This document shows, piece by piece, positions 25,666-36,447 of a DNA stretch of 64,000 bases (positions are counted from its first letter, which is position 1; every line of letters starts with the position of its first letter). The position numbers and the translations under genes were made by a program. Under the pieces are notes generated by a model. That model was not told the origin of the DNA, ran no database searches, and worked only from the letters and a program-made list of their open reading frames with translations. The stretch covers positions 113,977,271 through 114,041,270 of the forward strand of contig OW121851.1 in NCBI GenBank assembly GCA_933228895.1, read 5' to 3'. The DNA is from Platycnemis pennipes. Taxonomy: Eukaryota; Arthropoda; Insecta; Odonata; Platycnemididae.

Positions 25666-27833
25666 AAAAGGTAAATTACGGTTTGTCAAACACAATGACA
25701 ACGAAAGCGAACAAGATTTTTATTTTCAGGTCTTGCATTGATATAGATTTCGGTTTAAACGTCACCCCTTTTATGAAACCATTTAACACACTTAAACCTA
25801 AGCGGAATGCTAATTGGAAAACGAACTAAACATCTATGTCCCACGTGGATTTCAAAACTTCAATGGTTAGGATGGCATGCCGGCAACTTTCCAAGGAGTT
25901 AGCCCCAGTCGGCAGGAATATATTACATTTTTAATTCATTTGAAGGGAAATTGGATTGACAAAATCGATTTCTATTTTATTACCTCTTTGAATCTTTATT
26001 CCCGTCCCTCCAGTCAATTTACTGTAAGCCTCCATGCTAATAATGTATTCATAGTAACAAATACTTATACCCTAGAAGATAACATAATAAAACCCGAAAG
26101 AGCATGCACTTTTAACATACAAAAAATAATAGTTGAGAATAAGAACAAAACCTTTCAATTGCCCACACAACTTTTAACATCCCGACCGGTTTTAAGACAT
26201 TCGTGCCATCACCATGGGGCATGGAAATGGAAAAATTCCATAATCCATCCAAGAGTACGGAAAAGCTCCACAAAGTAAAGGACGATGTTGTTTCTATGAT
26301 AAAAAAGAGCATTTTTATCGAATTTGTTGGCAAATTATATTTCACCTTCTCATGGAACTGCATAATATTATTTAGTTTGATGAGTTATAATGTATGAGTC
26401 AATATTTTCAGAAATGCTGTGGACCTTACATTTTTAATGAAATTCATGCGCAAGGAAAATGAAATAATGACGTGATTTATGTGTGCAATTCCATCAAATT
26501 AATGCTAATTAATTTACAATGCCAATGGGCTAGGTCCTTTGATATTTTTTATTTTATTTACTTTTGTATAAAGTGAGATAAAAACGTTCCTCGAGGTTCT
26601 AAGTTATATTAACATCTAAATTATGTCGGCTTGTAGCTAAGAGTGTCTCATGAGAGGGAAGGAAATTTTAAGCACTAAAATTTAATTACTTAATTGAATA
26701 CTCTAAAATGATCTTACAAAACTACCAGGAGTATGAGATGGTATCACTCACATAAATATTTTCAGGCAAACCTTAGTAGAAAGATCAGTATCCCAACCTG
26801 AATTAACGTGTCCTCAAATGAGCACAATAGTAATTAATATCATCATGCGAAAATATTCATTAAATGTATTCCTTATTTGCATTATTTTACATTATATAGA
26901 AATGAAAAAAAAACAAATTTTTTATCATTTGATGGAGATAATTTTTAAATCTTGGAAGAAAAATGAGAAAACTTAGATTAAATAGATCCACTTCGTTTTT
27001 ACATTAGCCCCATATAGTTTCAGCAGAAAGAATACGGAAATAAAAAAATTGCGATCTTTTCTGAGATAGTATAAGTTTATATTCCCCATTTTGGTCTTAA
27101 ATCTCGGGATAAAACCTTTGTAAATCCTTACCTAAGCTTTAAAACACAACGTGGACTTAATTTACATTGAATTCAAAACCCAAAATTAGTCAATTTACGC
27201 TTGAGCTAGAAAGCTCAAGAAACTTCTAGCACATTGGAATGTCTAGCACATTTTACTTTATTACTCGACCCAAGATATTATGTCTAGAACTTTTCTGAGG
27301 CTAAGTTTTAAGTTAAAATAATATAAGTTTGAGTTTTACTCTCATAATAGTCTTTTACATAAGTTGAAGTTTCTTGAGTTATTTATAATCAGAAAAATGA
27401 AAGAGAAGTTTAATTTCTCACTCAGTATCTCAGCTTGAAACACAGCTTAATAATAAAATTGTAACGCATTAAAAGATACCAAACATCTATCGACCCTGAT
27501 TTTGTAATAGAGAATTGCCGTTAACATTGTATTTGTTTACATGATGTAGGAAGGTACTGGAAACAGTGTCACAACTGATTTGTGAGGCAAGTTCGGCTAA
27601 TTTATTTGGCACATTCATACGGGCTTGCGCTATTCAAGGATCAACTAGTTTTTGCAGAAAAACTAAGAGTATGGAGGTGAATGATATAATACACAAAAAG
27701 CGAATGAAGAAGGAAATGCGAAAAACGTTCACCGAAATTAATCGTAAGCTGGAAAATGAAATATACTTTTTAAAATGTCTAAAACTATCATGGGGTAATG
27801 GGAAAATACTTAAACGAATGTATTCATCATCAT

Positions 27834-27906
27834 TAGTCAGCAATCCTGAGATTGGTTTATCAAAGCTCTCCACTGAATTCTTCTTTCAGCTAATTCGTTC
27901 ATTTAA
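27834..27906. repeat. Short fragment of the non-LTR element 3' region
   Basis: GCTCTCCACTGAATTCTTCT with flanking bases matches 36450-36520, just inside the tail of the longest non-LTR copy. About 70 bp are shared. Confidence 0.6.
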
Positions 27907-29694
27907 TAAGTTAAATTTATACCACTATTTTGCAATATAATCAGAAGGAAGTTTACGACGACGACGTTGTGATGAACTTCGGCCATTATTGCACATGCAA
28001 ACCACATAAGGCGACGTAGAAAATGAAGCGTTTTATGCCAAGGAGGTGGGAAATAATCTATCCCAAACTCCCCTATTCTGTCTTAATTTTCCCCAATTGG
28101 TAGGCATACGTAAGACTCCTGTATTTTCTAACCTACATGGTTTTCCACAACCTGAAAAGTCCGGAAAACTTTTCCCGTTTTTGCGGATGTAGAATTCAAT
28201 TTTCGTATAAGGCATGTGTATACATCGGTATGAAACAGATTAAGAACCTAAAATAGAAATAGAGCCAATGATAGCTGTAGAGCATAAGACCGGCTTCGAT
28301 CATTTCTGGAAAATTTCAAAAAGCACAAAAATCCTGTAGTATTTGTAATTTTCTTCCTGAGTTTTAAATTAATTATTTTTTAAGTAATTTAGTCACTTAT
28401 TAATCATTAGTGTAAATCATCTACCACATGCTAATAGTATATTCCCGCTTTGCAAAAATTCTTGCCAGCAAAATATTAAATTACACAATGATAGTGACCA
28501 TTCAGTAAACTTACACGAAGCCCTCAAAGGCTATAGGCTTCGTGTTTTCCGTGCATCTATTATACCCACGAGGTTGATTGATTGCCTCGGGAACCCAGTA
28601 TTGATCAATGTCGAAGACGTAATATATCACTTTCACTGTATCTTCTAGCCTTTTGATCCGAAAATTCTCAAGGGCGCAGTATTTCAGCTCTCTTCGAAGC
28701 GCAAATTGAAAGGGAAGATTTGTATGCTGAAATTGGTAGGTACATTGGGAGGACTAAATAAGCAATTGTGGGAATTAGATACTGACGATCATTAGGGAAG
28801 GAAGAATAAAGCGTGAGGAAACCTTAATAAAAGATTAGGCAATTTGGTGTGTTTTAGAAATATGCCGATTGAAGAAAAAAATCAAGTGTGGAAGGAGAAA
28901 CTTAAAATTATGTAATGCAGCAATATAAGAATGATCCTTCAAAACATATTATTACCGATGGAAAACCAGCACTTATGCAAGTCTATAACCGATGTTAGGT
29001 TGATAACTTCCAGCCACAGGGGAAAAAAATCACGTCAAATACATAGGTTCAATATTTCCTATATTCACTAACTTATTAACACCCAACTCTTCCTACATTG
29101 CAGACAGGAGAGGATTCCGTCAGCGCTTCTCCTTATCTTTTAGGCGCGTTCCACCTCCACGTCACCACTTGTCGCTCTCTCAGTAAGGGAGGATTGTAAG
29201 GTTAGGAAATGGAAGGGACGTGGAATACCAAGAGTTATGAGGGGAGGATGTGTATGGGAGAGGACTTTGAATTTGCACTTTACACTTATAATGATAGTAC
29301 CGTATAAGAAAAATTATGTTTCTCAAATGGCTAAAGTAAGAGGCCTGAAAACTGCGGTTGGAAAGCTGTATTTGGATACTAGGATATGTAAAAGTAGCTC
29401 TCAAGTGAAATTAATGATGAAATTCGTATAACTCCACACAACCGTAGTTTTAAATCAAAGTTACAACAACCAAAGCGCATGTTGGGTTCAGTAAATAAAT
29501 TTACTATGGCATCATTTACCGATTCTAACTTGCTTAAACCTACACATATCAGATAATACAAGTCCATAGCTCAGACAAGTTGAAACCAATAAGGACTATC
29601 TTTTGTGAATTATTAACATTTTAATAAATGTTTAAAAGCTAAATGCAATAACCAATTTTATTTATGTTGAATCAGTCTCAAATTTGTGAAATCT

Positions 29695-29880
29695 CATCGT
29701 AACAAAAATAAAAAAATAGTAAAATTTCTCCAATAGTGGACATCCATCCAACCGGTATCATCCAACAGTGTACATCATTAGGTCACCTGATGATGTCCAC
29801 TGCTGGATGAAACCAGTCGTTTTTTAAATATACAGAGGAATTTTAATAAGTTTTTATTTTTGCTATAACTACTTTTAATA
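29695..29880. mobile_element. Head-to-head inverted PLE termini with hammerhead-like core
   Basis: The two halves are imperfect inverted copies about 90 bp long, centred at 29784. The right half reads CTGATGA (29787-29793), a stem-loop, then GAAAC (29809-29813), the conserved hammerhead layout. The left half read on the minus strand gives CTAATGATG to GGATGATACC, a decayed version. The outer parts (AATTTTAATAAG on the right, AAAATTTCTCC on the left) also correspond. Confidence 0.6.
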
Positions 29881-31673
29881 TTACCTTAAATTTGTCTTGC
29901 CTGTAATAATATAATTGTGGCTTTCTATTAAATTTATATTTTGCGTGAGGGGTTGGTTGTGACCTTCCGCATTAATAGTTATCCGGCCCATACCCTCGGC
30001 CAATTAAGTAAGAAAGAAATCTCTTGAAAAAAAAGTAACGTAAGAGGAAAAAAATGCCATCAATATTCTGAGACACAGACGGGACAACAATAACGGATAA
30101 TGGGAAGTAATGCTTCAGTAGAGAAGCCTTAGAAGGAAAAACAAAAGAGAGATATATAAAGTGAAAACTAAGATAAATAAAGCGAGTAGAGGCAATCTAA
30201 AGAGAGGAATCGTATGATTATAAAGGGGAAGGCCAATTTGATAATGGAGTAGATAGCTGCGTCAATCTAAATTTAGGACTGATGACTGGTAATGGCGATA
30301 TTAACATATTTCTCTGTATTCCAAAAACATGACCATCACACATTTCATCCTCTGCGGGGGTCCTATGAACTATTTTGAATATGGTCATTCCCTGCTTCCA
30401 AAGCATCTTGATGAGATTCAGACGACCCTCAGTTGTTATCTAAGGAGAGATCTCGAGCGGGCACCAAGGTCAATACCAAAAGCAACGAAATGATGAAGCT
30501 CTTTGGAGGCACAAGAATGATAATAACTTTCATGCGGCTCTGATGAAAGGAACCACCCACGCTAAGGGAAACGCAAATACGCGGCTTGGACCTCAGACGA
30601 TTATGGAAGTTGGATATCCCCGCTAAAGGGTCTAAAATAGAAATGTTGACGACATTTCACTTATCCTTACTTATTTCCTGTGTTTTTATTATAAGATCCA
30701 AAACCGTGAACAGTTATATAAACATATTTTAGGTTTCGAAGTGAAATGAAACACAATATATATTTTTTGAATGTGCTCTACTTTTTGATTGCGTCCTCCT
30801 TTCGTATATTTATTTCTGCCAGATAGTATTTGTCTAAGAGCGAGAGTAAAAGTAAGGTAGAAAAGTTAGTTGCTTATCACCATGATTAATCCCATAGTTG
30901 TAAAGTAACAATGTAACACAACAAATGTTCATGCAATTAAAATGGGCAAGGAAAATTTATGAACCGGCAATTGAAGAAATAATGTTCTCCTCTTATTCTC
31001 TTCTTTGTCTAGGTTTTTTCCTGGAAACAAACTTTGAATAAAGAAATGATCTCGTTAGAAATCTTTCCGTAGTACTGCAGTGGACCTTACCATGATGATT
31101 AATAAACTTCGCCGTGAAATCTAGGAGGATGATGCCCACATTCACTTTTTGCCTGAAGGGTGTTTTATGAGCAAGAAGTATTTTGTCAGAAGGACAAGTT
31201 TTAAAATAAGACCACAAAACCTTATTTAACTCATGAAGTATGCATTTAAAGCATAGAGACTTTTATGAAGGATTCATGATAATATAATTCATGCAAAATC
31301 AATGTTATGCGCTATAATCGTATGAAAATTGACGTAATTGGGAAGTGGAATTACGAACGGAAAAAACATTTTTCTTATAGTTTGTTCTTCGGAGATAAAT
31401 ATACTTAATGAAAGTAATATAGCGTGAGCTGCATATGACATATTACAGATTTTCATAAAAAATATAATTCTTGATCTAAACCTATAGCGACTGTATAAAA
31501 ATCTTTAAATACAAATTCATATTGTAAAATTAAAATTAAGAAGAGGGAAGCAAAACTATATTTCTTATTTGCAGTAGATTTTTTCTCCTTAAATGAATCG
31601 CACTGAATACACTAGAGCCTAATCTAATGTTGTAGGATATTCTAAGTCTGCCGCGTGAACAGTGGTAAAATTC
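29881..31673. other. Non-coding stretch
   Basis: AT-rich. A moderately GC-rich segment at 30430-30600 has no recognisable product. Confidence 0.5.
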
Positions 31674-31877
31674 ACATTAATTGCCATGTAAAAAAATTCA
31701 CCTGGACCGGGACAAGGTACTAGATCTAGTACCCTGAACCTCGATAACATTGCCATGTGAATTATGGATCCTGGGTTGCGTAGTGGTCAGCGTAGTGGTC
31801 TACGCAGTGTCCCGTAAAGCCAAAGATCCATGGATCGATTCCTGTCCAGGTGAATTTTTTCACATGGTAATTAATGT
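31674..31877 (+). mobile_element. TIR element with internal tRNA-like sequence
   Basis: The 34-bp terminal inverted repeats (31674-31707 and 31844-31877; two mismatches by my reading) begin ACATTAATT and end TTCACCTGGAC. Inside, GGGTTGCGTAGTGGTCAGCG is A-box-like and GGATCGATTCC (31832-31842) is B-box-like, directly against the right TIR. A perfect 18-bp palindrome GGTACTAGATCTAGTACC lies at 31716-31733. It has MITE architecture with a SINE-like promoter. Confidence 0.75.
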
Positions 31878-32949
31878 AATATAATGTTAATATAATATAA
31901 TGTTAAAACTAAGGTGTTTGTTGATGCACATTTTGTATTATTCCCAATCTTTAATATTAAGCATCATTGTATAATCCAAAATTTTAAATTTTCATGCATA
32001 ACACTGAATCACTATTTACCTCGAGTTACCCTTAAGGATATTTAAATCCACTGTAACCGCCATTTATCCCAAACCGGAGAAGTAAATATCATAAAAAAGC
32101 CGATAGATCCATAAATTTTCACCGTGAAAGTTCTGATAACCTGCCTTTTTAGATTTACTTTTCCGGCTGAGAATTCTTTGGCCTCACTTGATGTCATGGT
32201 AGAGTGCCCCAAAATTACTTTTGCTGTGGTGGAGTAGAAGGGCGAAGTGAAGCAGGCCAGAAGCAGGTTGAATAAAGCAACATTATGCAGAAAGGTAATG
32301 AGGAGGTCAATATGGTACGTTAAAAGATTGACTGAAACCTCTTACTCATCATTACTTAGAATAAAAAATGCACTTCTTTAATATACTACTTGACCTTCTC
32401 AAAGGCTAATAAATCTGAATTAAAATAAATTTCAGTCTAACTCTTGTGAATAGTATAAGCAATGGTGAACTTTTAAGTACTTCTAATTATAATACGCAGG
32501 GTCATGAGGATTGGCAGAAATATAGACGCATAAGCGAGCACCATAAATTTATAGTTTTCATCCTAGAGAAGCAGAATTACTGCATATGATTAAATAGTCA
32601 TTAATGCCAGGCATTTATCAATTTTAGTAGAGTACATTGAATATATTTTCGGAAGAATTTCATTCGTAAATTACTGATACTCTCACCTCATAAGGAAAAG
32701 TAAATAGCCGGAATGTAAGGACATTAACACACTTAATACTGCTGAGAACGGCAAACTTTCTTTCCATAATAATATCTTATAACCGGGTCAAAAGAAATAG
32801 CAGTAATATGGGGCACTCATCTCAAATTGTACCCTTTTGGATCAAGATTTATGATAATAATACTTATCATCTATTCATCTGGTCCTTTTTATTCCGATAT
32901 CTACCAGTTTTACCAATAGACTCTCAGAAAGTAGCTTCATAGCGTAAAA
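31878..32949. other. Non-coding AT-rich stretch
   Basis: It begins with a short TAATATAATGT repetition at the edge of the TIR element (31876-31905). Nothing else seen. Confidence 0.5.
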
Positions 32950-33870
32950 AAAACTTAACTTTGTATTTTTCACACTTTTATTGAGAAACCCTACCGGTTT
33001 CGACACTCCCGTGTCATTGTCAAGGGTGTTCTGATATTTAAACGGTGGCAAGCCCTGATATATACTCCAAATGAAGGAAAAACTGCAGGAGTGGTTGGGG
33101 AAGGTTAGATGGTATGTGTTGAAGGTCATGATGACGGGGAAATGCTTTTTAAAGGGGAGATGGGAGCATGATACAATGGGGACAAATTGAAGGGTACAAT
33201 TTCATTTAACAATTTTGGTCCCAAAGCATTGGAAGCAGATACAATCTCAATATTTTCTAAGAAATCCAGCTTTGCACCTTTGTCATGAACATTTAAAATC
33301 TCTACTCTAAAATCAGACATGTGATTAAAACCAGATAAATGAGAAGCAAAGACTGACTTGTTGTCACCATGAATAAAAGAATTAAAATGTTCTTTTGTCC
33401 TAATGTTAAGACTTCAATTATCATTTATCGGGTCATAAACCCGTCTGACCTACATGCAAACAATTGCAGTCATCAGAATCACATCTTAACACATACACTC
33501 CACTTTTGTCTAAAGGATTAAAAACCTCTTTAGAAATAAAAAAGTAAAATTCCAATCGTCATTCTAGAATAAAAACAAGGCTTCGAATTTACATTGCGAA
33601 ATATTCTATCAATACTATTGGACATGGAGTTGCTTACAAACGGCATCTTCGTCCATTTCTTGTCTGGGGGAGCAATTTGAGAAAGGATGTTGGATGATGA
33701 GGTGGTCAGCCTTCTTTGTTTCCTTTTAATAAGCTTGTCAATGAGAGAAGACTGATAACCGTTCCTGATAGCATGGAGTTTAATGGTATTCAATTCTTTG
33801 TTAAAATCTTCACCTGTCAGCGGAACAGAAGTCAAAAAATTAAAAAACGGTTAAGTTTTTCTTACACTGT
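32950..33870 (-). mobile_element. Penelope-like element E, RT tail plus GIY-YIG endonuclease and 3' end, broken
   Basis: Minus-strand order: 33835-33530 encodes the RT thumb and connection region (KLHAIRNGYQSSLIDKLIKR, MPFVSNSMSNSIDRIFRN). About 33535-33420 encodes KSGVYVLRCDSDDCNCLHVG with QTG (GIY-YIG core). Then come FIHGDNKSVFASHLSGFNH and LDFLENIEIVSASNALGPKL. A frameshift and stop separate the parts. The 3' end at about 33040-32985 contains a GACAC/GTGTC stem followed by GAAACCGGTAGG, the hammerhead-like terminal motif seen in other PLE ends here. The copy is 5'-truncated. Confidence 0.87.
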
Positions 33871-36426
33871 GTCAATTTTTCATGAAGTATCGCCTTATTC
33901 TATTCAATTTAAGTAGCTTTATGGTAAGTACCCAAAGGCATTGAGTAATAATGGGATATCATCAGATATATGTTACAAACAACAAAGGCCATAAAGGATC
34001 ACAAACACGCTGATATTGATTATGCATTGAAAAGAAAAATTTCAGCTAACGTTTGGCATTATACATTGGTCCCTTAATGGTTTTACAGCATTAAATACAG
34101 TGAGAACAAATTCTGCATTGCTTTCCGGGTTCAATTTATGTTTTAGTCCGACGCTACGCTCGAAAAAGAGCGAGAGAAACGCATAGGGTGTCAGAAATTC
34201 GCACTCATCGGCCTCTCTCGAGATATTTCAAGGCTGGCTTTCGATGGGTTGCTGGGAAAAAAAATTTAAGTCGACCCTTGGCGCAACTTTTTGACGCTGA
34301 GTACCAATCAAATTGGATACATGGCCGAGAAGGGGGGAGTATCACTTTGGAACAACGGGGAGGTCCGAGTGTCGAAGAGGGAAACTTTAATCTCCGAATG
34401 CTTGTGCGGACTCGATCGGCAATCCTCTTTGGGGACTTGGTGCGGTTGGAAAATAATTTCTGCCGCAGGGCTGCTTCATTTCAAAGGGTTGCCTCTTGTA
34501 CTCGGGGAAGGGTAAGAACCCTACTTCAACGCGAATTCCGGGTATTTGATGACAGCTCAAACAAAGATCAGGTTTTATTTTCCGGGAATGAGTTTGACGA
34601 AAACTTATGGTAAATGGATGGGTTCTTTGCTGGAAGTATGAATGCAAGAGAATACAATTCGGCGTCCAATTAACATTTTAATTGGACGCCGTAATTTAAA
34701 ATAGTGCGTTAGCCTTTACCACAGTTGCTAGGCGTAAAATAATTCATAAACATACTTAGAAATATGCACCCTGTGCTAATATTATAAACTTTACACTACA
34801 GATTGATCAAATAGCGCTGAATAAAAAACTAAGATGACTAAAATTTTCCATTTTATAAAATTTGTTGCAAAATGTAGCACATTTTAGTAACCGCGGGTAA
34901 ATATCTTTAAAATGCTAGCAACTTTATAATATTACATACTAATATAGCTATTTTAGTAAGAGAACCTTTACATCCAAAAAAAGTACTATATCATATCGTG
35001 GGTTGTTTCACACAAGCACTATTATCTCTTAAGAAAGGCATAATAGGGTAGAACTATAGAGATAAAGGCAGTTAGAAGAAATAAAATTCTAATGAATAAC
35101 GAAAAAATACCTTTGAACTAACAGCATATTTGTCAAAGAGTATTATTGCATTGGTATTCAAGAAAATCAATGTTTTTTTTACGCCCTTACTTAAATATAA
35201 TAATCAAAATCATAACAGAAAAATAGTCATACTGTCATATTGATGTGAACAGGAAATTTTAAAAAATGTATACATCTGGATACATTTCTAGCAACTCCCG
35301 GTAAAGGCGAATGATTTTTTTCTGTGGAATTTCTGCCATCGTGCAATTAAGTGGGTAACGCCGTCAGGGTTCTCGCGGCCAGTTCGCGGTCCTTCAATTT
35401 CTAGCAACTCTCATGCAAATTTTAACGGCGGATTTTACCAACAAAAATAATTTTAAAATGGACTGAAGATAAAATTTGGAAACAAATACTCTAGATTCAT
35501 ATTAACTAGATTGCTTTGTGATTTCCCAAAGAAAACCCTCGCATGACCTTTTCGTGATAAGTACGTAAATACGTATGTAATAGTTGAGAAAAATATCCAC
35601 ATGCATAAAATTCAGCTCGAACAGTGATGAAGATCTTCTTTGTAACGATATAGTTACCTTTCAGTCGGTGAATATGGAAAGCAGTGATATCAAGTTCCAT
35701 TTACACCACCAGGAGATGATGTGCTAATGCCACTAATGGGTCAAGGCTGCTTTGGCTTATTCAGTAGGGCAGAGTGCATTAAAGGCTTACCTCCCGTAAA
35801 CCCACGAACTCCGGACCCTCAAAAGGCTTTTGAAACTGTGACTAGGGTGTCATGGGTGCATGGAGGACCCAGTGCTCTGATTCAGCAATTCTGTTCCCAA
35901 CTCCTGAAATCCCATCCGCGCGAAGGCATCCTCGTCCTTGAGGCAACGAAACGGCAATGCGGCAAAAAATGACAGCGTTGAGGTCATCAAACGGTCGTAG
36001 ATCGATATGAAATTTTGCCCGTCCATGAATGACAAAGGAAAGTGTGTGGTAACAAAGGGTCAATATTGTAAAACGTCATTTCACACGATAACTCTCAATT
36101 TTCAGGTAAAATAGTTGCAAAGTTTATTGGCATTTTTTTTAAATTTTCAGATCGTAAAATAACAATTTTTAGTTTCACTTCACCATGTTCCTATAAATTG
36201 TAGCATATTATTGAAATTTCAATGATAAACGCGTTGATGTTCTGCTGAGTATATGACTCGTCAGGAGGTTCTTGTTTTAAAATTTAATTAAAAACCAACA
36301 TCCACTGTCGGGGGCATATTATAAATATATTGGATGACAAATTGTAGATATGCACTACAGTATTACAAAGAATCAACTCATAATATATTATTGATTTGGA
36401 TTTTATTTCGCAGTTTCTATTTCTTT
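33871..36426. other. Non-coding stretch with one 141-codon open frame of doubtful value
   Basis: 34188-34613 (+) is open for 141 codons in a GC-richer block and is rich in Arg, but overlaps long frames in two other phases. I see no domain, signal or splice context, so I do not call a gene. 35710-35980 is a similar, shorter GC-richer block. Confidence 0.4.
34660..34691. repeat. Perfect hairpin, 14-bp arms
   Basis: CGGCGTCCAATTAA, loop CATT, then the exact reverse complement. The next bases (AATT) are also partly symmetric. It could be the tip of a small inverted-repeat element. Confidence 0.85.
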
Positions 36427-36447
36427 ATCATCATCATCATCATCATC
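36427..36447. repeat. (ATC)n microsatellite, the 3' tail of the non-LTR element
   Basis: Seven ATC units. On the minus strand this is the GAT-repeat tail of the retrotransposon, which marks its 3' end. Confidence 0.9.

Larger units (their letters stand above)
22883..29694. other. Non-coding stretch with SINE fragments and one GC-rich block
   Basis: It contains the two family 2 SINE fragments and the 27.8-kb non-LTR scrap. 23920-24240 is GC-rich (CCCTCCACCCCTCCTGCGAG region) and could be a promoter or an old element. Nothing else is recognised. Confidence 0.5.

Noticed and set aside
25877..26278. 133-codon plus-strand frame.
   Set aside because: AT-rich, no motif, and overlapped by frames on the opposite strand. 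No sign of coding bias.
27566..27940. 124-codon plus-strand frame.
   Set aside because: Its last part is the 3' scrap of the non-LTR element (27834-27906) and the rest has no recognisable domain.
34188..34613. 141-codon open frame on the plus strand.
   Set aside because: Long overlapping frames exist in other phases and on the minus strand of the same GC-rich block. No domain, splice context or homologue is recognisable.
35345..35400. GTGGGTAACGCC...AGGGTT looked like the lacZ region of cloning vectors.
   Set aside because: The match is short and interrupted, and the following bases do not continue into vector sequence. The flanks are ordinary genomic AT-rich DNA.
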